NCBI RefSeq assembly: GCF_000156335.1
Contig: NZ_DS999213.1
Location: forward strand, 568,382-613,319
Source: Roseobacter sp. GAI101
Lineage (GTDB): Bacteria > Pseudomonadota > Alphaproteobacteria > Rhodobacterales > Rhodobacteraceae
Direction: 5' to 3'
Length of the DNA stretch: 44,938 nt
A model generated the notes under the pieces. The model made no database searches. It saw only the letters and a list, made by a program, of their open reading frames with translations, and was not told the origin of the DNA. This document shows positions 35,682 to 43,790 of this stretch, in pieces (position 1 is the first letter of the stretch; every line of letters begins with the position of its first letter). The translations under genes were made by a program, and so were the position numbers.

Positions 35682-36980
35682 TCAGTACCGATTGGCGATG
35701 GGCAGCTCTTCGGCAGGGAAGAGCGAAATGACCTCGCAGCCGGTTTCGGTCACAACCACTTCTTCCTCGATCCGTGCGGCGGAATATCCGTCGGTGGCCG
35801 GGCAGTAGGTTTCAAGCGCAAAGACCATGCCGGTTTTGATTTCCATCGGGTGATCCATGCTGACGGCACGGCTGATGATGGGGCGTTCATGGAGCGCCAA
35901 ACCCAGACCGTGGCCGAATTGCAGACCGAAAGCTTGATCCTCGTTCGCAAAGCCAAGGCTTTCTGCGGTGGGCCAGACTGCAGCCACTTTGTCCGTCGAA
36001 ACGCCGGGTTTGATCATCGCAATCGAGGCGTCGATCCATTCGCGGGCCTTCACATAGGCATCGTTCTGCGACGGTGTTGCGCGCCCTACGTTGAAGGTGC
36101 GGTAATAGCAGGTTCGATAACCCTGATACGATTGCAGAATGTCAAAGAAGGCCTGATCGCCGGGGCGGATCAGACGATCCGTGAAATTGTGGGGGTGCGG
36201 ATTGCAGCGCTCGCCGGAAATGGCGTTGATCGCCTCGACGTCGTCCGACCCCATCTCGTAGAGCATCTTGTTGCTGAGTGCCACGATATCGTTTTCGCGC
36301 ACGCCGGGTTTCAGCTCTTCATAGATCATATGGTAAACGCCATCGACCATTGCGGCGGCCTGCGTCAAAAGCTGGATCTCGTCCCAGTTCTTGATCTCGC
36401 GGGCAGACAGCATGATCTGTTGTCCGTCGACAACGTTCAGCCCTTCTTCTTGCAGGGCGTGGAACATCGCGGTTTCGGCATAATCGACGCCGACAGGCAT
36501 ATCGCCCATGCCTGCATCGCGGATCAATCCGGCTATCTGCTTGGCGTATTTCTTCATCAAGCCGAACTCGGGCGGGATCGTGCCGCGCATGCCGACCACA
36601 CCGGCGAGACAGTGGCTAGGCTCAAGCCAATCAGAATGCCGCTTGTGGTGCTCGGCAGCAGATCCAAAGTCCCAGACGTAGGGGCTGTCGTCGCCCGTCA
36701 ACAGGCAGAAACGGCACATCTTGTCGCGTTCCCATTCACCGATCTTGGTGGCGCTGACATAACGGATGTTGTTCACATCAAACAGCAGCAACGTGCCGGC
36801 ATTGGATGCCTGTAACGCCTGACGTGTGCGTGCAAGACGGTAGCGACGTAGGCGGTCATGATCGACCCTGCGTTCAAAATCGACCGAGGTGTGACCCCAG
36901 GCGGGCAAGCGGTCACGCCATTCCCAGTTGGGTTCAAGGTCTTGCGGGGTAAGCAGGTTGGGCATGAGGGCTCGTGACAT
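35682..36980 (-). CDS. M24-fold (Xaa-Pro peptidase/creatinase-like) protein with altered metal site
   Basis: 432 residues with an N-terminal creatinase-like domain (~40-185) and the C-terminal pita-bread fold (~195-430). Of the usual five metal ligands, Asp280 (FFDILQ), His357 (FGHGLG), Glu390 (FALETY) and Glu405/406 are present, but the second Asp of the DxxRTF motif is Cys291 (TCYYRTF). The family includes aminopeptidases, creatinases and the DMSP lyase DddP. This copy lies in a sugar-acid operon and may be a hydrolase or lyase rather than a peptidase. AAGGAG precedes the ATG. Confidence 0.82.
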   Translation of the reverse strand: MSRALMPNLLTPQDLEPNWEWRDRLPAWGHTSVDFERRVDHDRLRRYRLARTRQALQASNAGTLLLFDVNNIRYVSATKIGEWERDKMCRFCLLTGDDSPYVWDFGSAAEHHKRHSDWLEPSHCLAGVVGMRGTIPPEFGLMKKYAKQIAGLIRDAGMGDMPVGVDYAETAMFHALQEEGLNVVDGQQIMLSAREIKNWDEIQLLTQAAAMVDGVYHMIYEELKPGVRENDIVALSNKMLYEMGSDDVEAINAISGERCNPHPHNFTDRLIRPGDQAFFDILQSYQGYRTCYYRTFNVGRATPSQNDAYVKAREWIDASIAMIKPGVSTDKVAAVWPTAESLGFANEDQAFGLQFGHGLGLALHERPIISRAVSMDHPMEIKTGMVFALETYCPATDGYSAARIEEEVVVTETGCEVISLFPAEELPIANRY

Positions 36981-37039
36981 CTTTGTCTCCTTCGAGGGGT
37001 TATTCCCCTAATTTTTCAGGTGTTTAGGCCGGGCGGCGG

Positions 37040-37849
37040 TTACTGGATGCACCAGCCGCCGTCGATGTGGACCATCTGACCGGTCATGTAATCGCTGTCG
37101 TCAGAGGCTAGAAAGGATGCGGTGCCGACGATATCCTTGGGATAGGAGACGCGCTTGATCTGCAGGGCATCGCGTACAATGTCGTCGTAGGCCTGGCCTT
37201 CGCGCTCTTTGAAGCCGATATCGACCAGGTCCTTGTCAAGCTGTTCCCACAGCGGGGTGACAACGACGCCGGGCGCATAGCCGTTCACGGTGATGTTGTG
37301 TTCGGCCAGACCGATCGCGCCGCAATGGGTCAGTGCAAGGCAGCCATATTTCGATGTGCAATAGACGGTCACGTCGACCAGCGGTTTGCGCGAGGCTATG
37401 CTGCCCACGTTGATCAGCTTGTAGGGGTGTCCTTCCATCGGGCCCTGCTTGATCATCTGGCGGGCGGTTTCCTGCATGCCCAGCCACATCGCCTTGGTGT
37501 TGACGTTCATGATCATGTCCCAGTTGTCTTCGTCGATATCCATGAAGAACCGGGGTTTGTTCAGGCCCGCGTTGAAAACGCCCACATTAATTGATCCGAA
37601 CGCATCGACGGTGGCTGTAACGGCTGCCTCATTGTCCTCACGTTTGGTCACGTCCATCTTGACCGCGATCGCTTTGCCATTTCCGGCACCGTTGATCCGG
37701 TCGGCGGTCTTTTGCGCCTCTTCCATATCCAGATCACCTAGGCACACATTGGCCCCTTGTGCCGCGAACGCCTCTGCATTGGCAGCACCCATGCCGCGTG
37801 CGGCTCCGGTGATAAGAATGTTCTTACCTTTCAAACGATTGGGGTCCAT
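37040..37849 (-). CDS. SDR family oxidoreductase
   Basis: 269 residues: TGAARGMGAANA loop (residues ~14-25), GDLDMEEA, FNAGLNKP, NVGSIAS and YCTSKYG with Ser, Tyr and Lys of the SDR active site, and DSDYMTGQMVHIDGG at the C-terminus. It shares long stretches with the SDR at 40938-41735 in the divergent operon, so the two are paralogues. A sugar-alcohol or sugar dehydrogenase is likely; the substrate is unknown. GGAGGAG precedes the ATG; 21 bp behind the regulator gene. Confidence 0.85.
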   Translation of the reverse strand: MDPNRLKGKNILITGAARGMGAANAEAFAAQGANVCLGDLDMEEAQKTADRINGAGNGKAIAVKMDVTKREDNEAAVTATVDAFGSINVGVFNAGLNKPRFFMDIDEDNWDMIMNVNTKAMWLGMQETARQMIKQGPMEGHPYKLINVGSIASRKPLVDVTVYCTSKYGCLALTHCGAIGLAEHNITVNGYAPGVVVTPLWEQLDKDLVDIGFKEREGQAYDDIVRDALQIKRVSYPKDIVGTASFLASDDSDYMTGQMVHIDGGWCIQ

Positions 37850-37870
37850 GATCTCTCCTCCTAGATATTA

Positions 37871-39697
37871 TTACGTCCGGTTCGTGGCCATCAGCGCGTC
37901 GGCGCGTGCTTGCGCCGTCCGCAACGCTTCGCGCGGGGTCGTTATTCCACGCAGCATGTCGTGAAATTCCTCGCCGCAAATCTGGATGATGCCGCCAATT
38001 TCAGGGACGGGCGGGCGCGGCCAGAATTGAAGTTCATCGCGCAAAGACATGGCATCCACCGCCTCGAAAATGGATGAGACGCTGCGTACGTCGGGGTCTG
38101 CGCCAACCGAATAGCGCGCATTCGTCAGGCTGCCGTTTTGCACGTAAAGCTTCTGCGCCTCGGGCGAGGTGAAAATGCTGAGCGCCTCGACTGCGGCGGA
38201 AACGCGATCCGGCGCGAGGTTGGCGGGAATGCCCAGGACATAGCCGCCGACCGGTGCAATCTGGCATGCACCCGGTCCGGCGGGATGTGGCAGATATCCG
38301 GTTCGACCGTGCGCCGGCGAAGTTTCATCCTGCTCGAAATAGGGGGCAAGCAGCGTGTAGCCGTAGGCCATGGCGATATTGCCCGCAGCGTAAGAGCGGA
38401 TCCGCTCGTACCACGACATAGACAGGATGTCGGGCGGAGAGTAGTGCAGCAACTCCAGAAGAAACTCTGCGGCGCGCAGGCCCGCGTCGGTGTCGATTGT
38501 GGCGCGGTAATTGCCTTCAGCCAAATGATCGGTGTTAAACCCACCCGCAATTTCGGGCAGATCCAGTACGGGCTGACCGAAATCCGCCATCGTCATTAGA
38601 ACGGTATGACCCAAGGCCGTGCCCCGCGCGGCGTTCCAAGCGATGCCGTATCGACCGCGGGCTGTGTTGTGCAGGGTTTTGGCCGCCGCCAGCAGTTCGT
38701 CAGTCGTTGCAGGTGCCTCCAGCCCGGCCTCGGCAAAGAGGTCGCGGCGGTAGAACAGCAATTCCGGCGTGGTCTGTGCGGGGACCGCGTAGGCGCGACC
38801 GCCCCAGTGTGCAGCCTTCCAGCCTGCCGTGTGGAAATCCGCCGGATCAAGCCGCTCGAGATCCATCACTTGATCAAGCGGTAACAAGACGCCTTTCTTG
38901 GCGAACTCCCCGATCCAGGGCAGGTCGATGGCGATGATGTCGTAGCGGCTGGTGTCGCGTCTTGCGTTGCGCAAGGCTTCCTCGCGCAGGCGGTCGATGG
39001 AAAAGGCACGTTGGCTGATCTTGGTGCCTATGACCTGTTCGAACTGGCGTTTAAGGTTGTCCATCACCATGAACGTCGGATCGCCATGCACCAGAACCCG
39101 GATACCGCCTGAAATCTTCAAAGGCTCTGCCCGGACGCTCAGGGGTGGAATGGATTGGGCGGCCTTGTAGCTGCCGCCGTAGTAGTAATCACGGGTGCCT
39201 TCGGTCGCGACAGGGCCGCCGAAAGTGCGCTCCGCAAGGCGGTGGACCCGGCTCGCCAGTTGCATCCATTGATGCAGCAGCTTGTCGCTGGGATGCATCG
39301 AAAAGCTCTTGCCGGTTTTCGTGCGCGGCCGCTGTTCGATCAGCCCCGCGTTCAGCATCTCCTTCATCCGGCGGTTCGCCGTGGCATAGGGCACTTGGCT
39401 TGAGGCTATGAGGGAGGTCGGGGTGACCGCCTTACCCTCGAAATGCCAGCGCAGCAGATGCAGGGCCATGCGCAGATGGCCGTTCGGCGCGATGATGTCC
39501 AAAGTCGCTTCCAGCTCGTCGCTGAAATCCTCGACGAAGGACAGGATTTCCAGCGCTTCGGTCGGCACCTGTGGCGCGGCCTGAGTGCCCTGCGTATGTC
39601 CGTGCATCGAATTCATCGTCTGTGCCGACCTTTTCAAAGGATGGTGCGCACGCGGTTTCGGATTGATATCAAAACTGGATGTTTTAGATTTTTTCAC
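37871..39697 (-). CDS. Regulator: winged helix fused to solute-binding-protein domain
   Basis: 608 residues, no signal peptide. Residues ~45-165 form a MarR-like winged-helix region (MALHLLRWHFEGKAVTPTSL, then VPYATANRRMKEMLNAGLI as recognition/wing). Residues ~190-600 are a family-1 sugar solute-binding domain (VLVHGDPTF, YDIIAIDLPWIGEFAKKG, AVPAQTTPELLFYRRDLFAEAG, IAMAYGYT). Such domains are normally periplasmic; here they must be cytoplasmic and probably sense the intracellular ligand. I chose GTG 39697 because GGGAG lies eight bases upstream; ATG 39616 has no good site. It heads the leftward operon and faces the transporter operon, so it likely controls both. Confidence 0.8.
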   Translation of the reverse strand: MKKSKTSSFDINPKPRAHHPLKRSAQTMNSMHGHTQGTQAAPQVPTEALEILSFVEDFSDELEATLDIIAPNGHLRMALHLLRWHFEGKAVTPTSLIASSQVPYATANRRMKEMLNAGLIEQRPRTKTGKSFSMHPSDKLLHQWMQLASRVHRLAERTFGGPVATEGTRDYYYGGSYKAAQSIPPLSVRAEPLKISGGIRVLVHGDPTFMVMDNLKRQFEQVIGTKISQRAFSIDRLREEALRNARRDTSRYDIIAIDLPWIGEFAKKGVLLPLDQVMDLERLDPADFHTAGWKAAHWGGRAYAVPAQTTPELLFYRRDLFAEAGLEAPATTDELLAAAKTLHNTARGRYGIAWNAARGTALGHTVLMTMADFGQPVLDLPEIAGGFNTDHLAEGNYRATIDTDAGLRAAEFLLELLHYSPPDILSMSWYERIRSYAAGNIAMAYGYTLLAPYFEQDETSPAHGRTGYLPHPAGPGACQIAPVGGYVLGIPANLAPDRVSAAVEALSIFTSPEAQKLYVQNGSLTNARYSVGADPDVRSVSSIFEAVDAMSLRDELQFWPRPPVPEIGGIIQICGEEFHDMLRGITTPREALRTAQARADALMATNRT

Positions 39698-39741
39698 GCC
39701 ATGCTCTCCCAGGATGTTCAAAGTGGAGATCAAAGCATATG

Positions 39742-39782
39742 TCCAAAAAATCCAAAATGGGGTAATGAATGTCCAATATGGA
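39742..39782. promoter_or_regulatory. Tandem TCCAAxATGG elements in the divergent promoter region
   Basis: TCCAAAATGG (39751-39760) and TCCAATATGGA (39772-39782, near-palindromic) lie 21 bp apart, two helical turns, with a further TCCAAAA at 39742. They sit 45-85 bp upstream of the regulator start and ~130 bp before the transporter operon in the 214-bp divergent region 39698-39911. Likely operator of the HTH-SBP regulator; inference. Confidence 0.5.
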
Positions 39783-39911
39783 TATATTCTCTAAGCTCTG
39801 AAGGGATTGGAAACGGCAGGGTGAAACGCAATCGCATGACATAATCAGCGATTGAACAGCGTCCGGGAGGGGCGACTGGGAAATCTGCAGTCACTTTGGG
39901 AGGAGACCAAA

Positions 39912-40857
39912 ATGAAACTTCGCACGACACTTATCGCTTCGACCGCCATCGTTCTGGCGGGTGCCGCAAGCGCTGAAACCATGAAAATCGGCATCACGCA
40001 GAACAACGTGGGCGTCGACAGCTACCAGACCACATATGAAAATGCGTTCATCGCAGCAGCAGAGGGCAGCGCGGACGTTGACGCGGTTGTACTTGATGCA
40101 GGCGGTGACGTAGCACGCCAGATCGCCCAGATCGAAGACCTGATCCAGCAGGACGTCGATGCCATCATCATCTGGCCTACCAACGGAGAGGCGGTCATAC
40201 CCGCCGTGCGCAAGGCGCATCAGCGGGTATCCCGGTCATCGTGACCAACTCCAACATCGCCGAAGCCGGGTTTGACTTCGTCAAATCATTCTCGGGGCCA
40301 GACAACATCACGCAAAGTGCCCGGTCGGCCGAAATCATGTGCGACAGTTCCAAGGAGATGGGCATCGAAGCGAAGCCCAGGTCGTGCACATCACCGGCCA
40401 GCCCGGCTATACCACGGCGATCGAGCGCGCCAAAGGCTTCGAGGACCGTCTGCCCGAGGTCTGCCCGGACGTGAAGGTCGTCGACACGCAGCCCGGCGAC
40501 TGGAACCGCGAAAAATCGCAGCAGGTGATGGAAGCCTTCCTCGTCAAGTATGACGACATTGACGGCGTCTATGCCGGTGACGATAACATGGGCGTCGGCG
40601 CATTGAACGCGGCCAAGGCGGCGGGCCGCGACGGCATCATCTTTGTCGGTGCCACCAACTTTGCCGTGGGCTATGAAGCGATGGGCGCAGGCGACTATTG
40701 GGGGTCGATCTATCAGTCCCCCGTGGACGACGCCAAAGCGGCGCTGCAGACCGCGATTGATGTTCTCGAAGGCAAGGATGTGCCGTTCCTGAACTACTTC
40801 GACACACCTAAGATCACTCAAGACAACATGGGCGACTACACCAAGCCCGTTTTCTGA
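39912..40857 (+). pseudogene. Sugar ABC transporter substrate-binding protein, two frameshifts
   Basis: RbsB-type periplasmic binding protein (~314 residues if restored). A signal peptide (MKLRTTLIAS...SA-E, cleavage near residue 22) and a full two-lobed fold can be followed, with GVDSYQTTYENAF, DLIQQDVDAIIIWPTN, GQPGYTTAIERAKGF and DNMGVGALNAAKAAG. The frame changes twice: near 40221-40224 (KAHQ to AGIPVIVTNSN) and near 40373-40378 (GIEAK to AQVVHITG), each explained by loss of one base beside a G run. As written only the first ~104 residues are made. GGAGGA precedes the ATG. Either a sequencing artefact or a recent inactivation. Confidence 0.85.
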
Positions 40858-40868
40858 GGTGCCTCCCC

Positions 40869-40908
40869 GTTCGGGGCGCAACGTTCTGCGCCCCGAACGC
40901 CTTGTTTT
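40869..40908 (+). terminator. Strong hairpin between binding-protein and SDR genes
   Basis: Perfect 12-bp stem (40869-40880 with 40887-40898), six-base loop, followed by a weak T-rich stretch (40899-40908). Such hairpins behind binding-protein genes often cause partial termination or protect the 5' transcript, giving more binding protein than permease. Confidence 0.7.
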
Positions 40909-40937
40909 GAAAACGAAATTGAAGGAGGACTTTGCCC

Positions 40938-41735
40938 GTGGGACGTGTTCGAAATCGTGTCTGCATTGTGACGGGTGCCGCCCAAGGTATCGGTCGCGCT
41001 ATCGGCGAAGCGCTGCTGGACGAAGGGGCGAAGGTTTGCTTTGCTGACATCAACGGCGACAAGGTCGCGGAAGTGGCAGAGACAAACCGCAGTCGCCTCA
41101 ACGGCCAAGGGGGTGAAACCACATCAATCAAGGTGGATGTGACCGACCGGGATCAGGTTCGCGCGATGATCGCGCATACGGTTGAAACCTTCGGCAGGCT
41201 GGATGTGAAATTCAATAACGCCGGAGTGAACAAGCCGATGAATTTCATGGATGTGACCGAGTCCAACTGGAATTTTATCATGGGCGTGAATGGCCTTGGC
41301 TGTCTGATTGGCATGCAGGAAGCCGCGCGCCAGATGATCGCCCAAGGGGGCGGGGGCAAGATCATCAACACCGCCTCGGTCGCGAGCCGTCAAGGATTCG
41401 ACAATGTTGCGCCCTACTGCGCGTCGAAATTTGCCGTGGTGTCGCTGACCCAATCCGGTGCCCGTGACCTGGCCAAGCACGATATCACAGTAACAGGCTT
41501 CGCCCCCGGAGTGGTGGCAACCGAGATGTGGGAACAAGTCGACAAGGACCTGATGCAGATCGGTGCCGCCGAACAGCCCGGCGAGGCGATGGAGAAATTC
41601 TCTGCCGAAATTTTGAAAGGGCGCGTCGCCAAACCCGTGGACATCACGGGGACCACAACCTTCCTCGCGTCGAAAGACAGCGATTACATGACCGGACAGA
41701 TCGTAATGATAGACGGCGGCATGATTTTGGTCTGA
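40938..41735 (+). CDS. SDR family oxidoreductase in transporter operon
   Basis: 265 residues: TGAAQGIGRAIG loop (13-24), FADINGD, NNAGVNKP, NTASVAS and YCASKFA active-site segments, and DSDYMTGQIVMIDGG C-terminus. GTG 40938 was preferred because AAGGAGGA lies eight bases upstream; a TTG two codons earlier is too close. Paralogue of the SDR at 37040-37849. It lies between the binding protein and permease genes, so it probably oxidises the imported sugar or polyol. Confidence 0.85.
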   Translation: MGRVRNRVCIVTGAAQGIGRAIGEALLDEGAKVCFADINGDKVAEVAETNRSRLNGQGGETTSIKVDVTDRDQVRAMIAHTVETFGRLDVKFNNAGVNKPMNFMDVTESNWNFIMGVNGLGCLIGMQEAARQMIAQGGGGKIINTASVASRQGFDNVAPYCASKFAVVSLTQSGARDLAKHDITVTGFAPGVVATEMWEQVDKDLMQIGAAEQPGEAMEKFSAEILKGRVAKPVDITGTTTFLASKDSDYMTGQIVMIDGGMILV

Positions 41736-41801
41736 CGACAGTACCCGGCGGACAGATTGCCGGACCCACTACAGAACGCAAGCGACCTCAGGGAGGAGAT
41801 C

Positions 41802-42776
41802 ATGAGCACACTCAGCAAACAGAAGATCGGGGGTATTCTGGCAAAACAGGGCATCCTGATCGCCTTCCTGGCGTTCATGGTCGCCTTCACTATCGCCAAC
41901 CCTAAATTTCTGACGCCCGACAACATCCTCAGTGTGGTGCGATCCTCGGCAATCCTCGGGGTCATGGCGTTGGGGGTGACCTTTGTGGTGATAAGTGGCA
42001 ACCTGGATTTGTCCGTCGGGTCGATGATGTCCTTTTCGACGATTGTGGTTCTCGACCTGCACGACAAGATTGGTCCGGTGATGGCGATCTTGGCGATGTT
42101 TGCCATGACGCTGGCCCTCGGGGCGGTGATTGGCTTCTTGGTAGGGTATCTCAAGCTCAATTCGCTGATTGTCACGCTCGGCATGCTGTCGGCGATCCAC
42201 GGCCTGACGCTGACCTATTCCGGCGGCAAAAATATGGATATCGCGGACAAGGAGGGAACCTGGTTCAGCGTATTCGGGCAGGGAACGGCCCTGGGGTTGC
42301 CCGTGCCAATTCTCATCTTCGTGGCGCTTGCAGCGATTTTGGGCCTCGTCCTATCCAAGACGAGTTTCGGGCGAAAGGTCTATGCGGTGGGCGGCAACGG
42401 CACGGCGGCCACGTTCTCTGGGATCCGCCGGGCGCGCACTGTGTTTCTGTGCTATATTATTTCGGCGGGCTGTGTCGCCACGGCAGGCCTCATTCAGGCC
42501 AGCCGCTCGCTGGGGTCGCAAAACACCGTCGGGCAGGGGTTAGAACTTGAAGTGCTTGCCGCCGTTATCCTAGGCGGCGCGTCCCTTTTGGGAGGGTCCG
42601 GCACGATTTTCAAGACGGTGATTGGTGTTCTGATCCTTGGCTTTATCCAGAACGGTCTACTTCTCGTCGGCTTGCAGTTCTACGTCCAGTTCGTTGTGAC
42701 CTGGGTCATCATCATCCTTGCGGTCTGGCTTGATATCGCAGCCAAGCGCGGCAAGCTTTGGTCGCGGATCGCTTGA
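41802..42776 (+). CDS. Sugar ABC transporter permease, RbsC/XylH type
   Basis: 324 residues with about ten hydrophobic helices. The VISGNLDLSVGSMMSF segment (residues ~66-81), VTLGMLSAIHGL and VGGNGTAATFSGI are typical of BPD_transp_2 permeases for ribose, xylose and related sugars. GGAGGAG precedes the ATG. It pairs with the next gene, giving a heterodimeric permease. Confidence 0.9.
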   Translation: MSTLSKQKIGGILAKQGILIAFLAFMVAFTIANPKFLTPDNILSVVRSSAILGVMALGVTFVVISGNLDLSVGSMMSFSTIVVLDLHDKIGPVMAILAMFAMTLALGAVIGFLVGYLKLNSLIVTLGMLSAIHGLTLTYSGGKNMDIADKEGTWFSVFGQGTALGLPVPILIFVALAAILGLVLSKTSFGRKVYAVGGNGTAATFSGIRRARTVFLCYIISAGCVATAGLIQASRSLGSQNTVGQGLELEVLAAVILGGASLLGGSGTIFKTVIGVLILGFIQNGLLLVGLQFYVQFVVTWVIIILAVWLDIAAKRGKLWSRIA

Positions 42777-42788
42777 GGGGAAAATAGC

Positions 42789-43790
42789 ATGAAATTCGGT
42801 ACATTTTCCAACGCACTCAAAAGCGGTGCCATCTGGGGCTTCATCCTGATCGAGCTGATCTTTTTCAGCGTCGCCGGCGAATTCCTGTCGCTGTCGGACA
42901 AGGCGTTCATGGATTGGGAAAACATGCTTTTGTTGCTCAAGCAATCCGCCCCGATCGGGATCATCGCGATGGGGATGACCATCGTTATGGTGAACGGTAA
43001 CATCGACCTTAGCGTCGGTGCCACCTTCGCCATCGCGGCGATCGTGCTGCTCGACAGCCTGACATGGCCGATCTTCGCGGGGCTTGGAGATTGGGTGATC
43101 CCGGTGGCGTGGCTGCTGGCACTGACGGCGGGTACCGTTTTAGGCGCGCTCAACGGGTTCATCGTCTGGAAGACCGGCGTCGATGCCTTCATCGTCACGC
43201 TGGGGTCCATGCTGGGCTACAGGGGCATTGTCTTCATGTTCAACGGCGAACAGCCCACCAGCCACCTGAACTGGACCCTCGTTGATTTCGCCGAAGCAGA
43301 ATTCTTAGGGCTGGCGACCGCGTCGTGGTTCCTGCTGGCTTGCACCTTCGTGCTCTGGTTCCTGATGGCCAAGACGGTACATGGGCGGAACGCCTATGCC
43401 ATCGGCGATAACCGCGAGGCGGCCGTGAATGCGGGCATCCGGGTTGGGCCTCATATCATGATCAACTTCGCGATCATCGGTTTTCTGGCGGCGCTTTCGG
43501 CGGTGGTCTTCTACTCTGAATCCGGGTCCGTCAATCCCAACGACGGCCAGCTTTACGAGCTTTGGGTGATCACCGCCGTCGTTCTGGGCGGGACCAAGAT
43601 CACCGGTGGCGCAGGCAGTGTCATCGGCACCCTGGGCGGTGTCATCGCCATTCAGCTCTTGCGCAAGGGGTTGGGCCACATCGGGGCTGACACATCCACC
43701 GTGAACCTTGTCATCGGTCTGATCCTGATCGCGGTGCTTATTCTGGATCGGCAGCTCAACGTGAAGGGCAAAGAGGAGTTGAAAATATGA
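42789..43790 (+). CDS. Second sugar ABC transporter permease, RbsC/XylH type
   Basis: 333 residues, same family: MVNGNIDLSVGATFAI (residues ~67-82), VTLGSMLGYRGI, IGDNREAAVNAGI and a last helix VIGLILIAVLILDR. It starts 12 bp after the first permease and overlaps the ATPase gene by ATGA. Two different permeases in one operon is the arrangement of rhamnose- and some polyol-type transporters rather than of ribose. Confidence 0.9.
   Translation: MKFGTFSNALKSGAIWGFILIELIFFSVAGEFLSLSDKAFMDWENMLLLLKQSAPIGIIAMGMTIVMVNGNIDLSVGATFAIAAIVLLDSLTWPIFAGLGDWVIPVAWLLALTAGTVLGALNGFIVWKTGVDAFIVTLGSMLGYRGIVFMFNGEQPTSHLNWTLVDFAEAEFLGLATASWFLLACTFVLWFLMAKTVHGRNAYAIGDNREAAVNAGIRVGPHIMINFAIIGFLAALSAVVFYSESGSVNPNDGQLYELWVITAVVLGGTKITGGAGSVIGTLGGVIAIQLLRKGLGHIGADTSTVNLVIGLILIAVLILDRQLNVKGKEELKI

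Noticed and set aside
35850..36815. A 321-codon plus-strand open frame opposite the M24 gene
   Set aside because: Shadow of the M24 coding frame; no domain, no ribosome site.
35682..36980. Calling the M24 protein the DMSP lyase DddP
   Set aside because: Same fold and bacterial group, but the metal-site motif and the rest of the sequence differ clearly from DddP.
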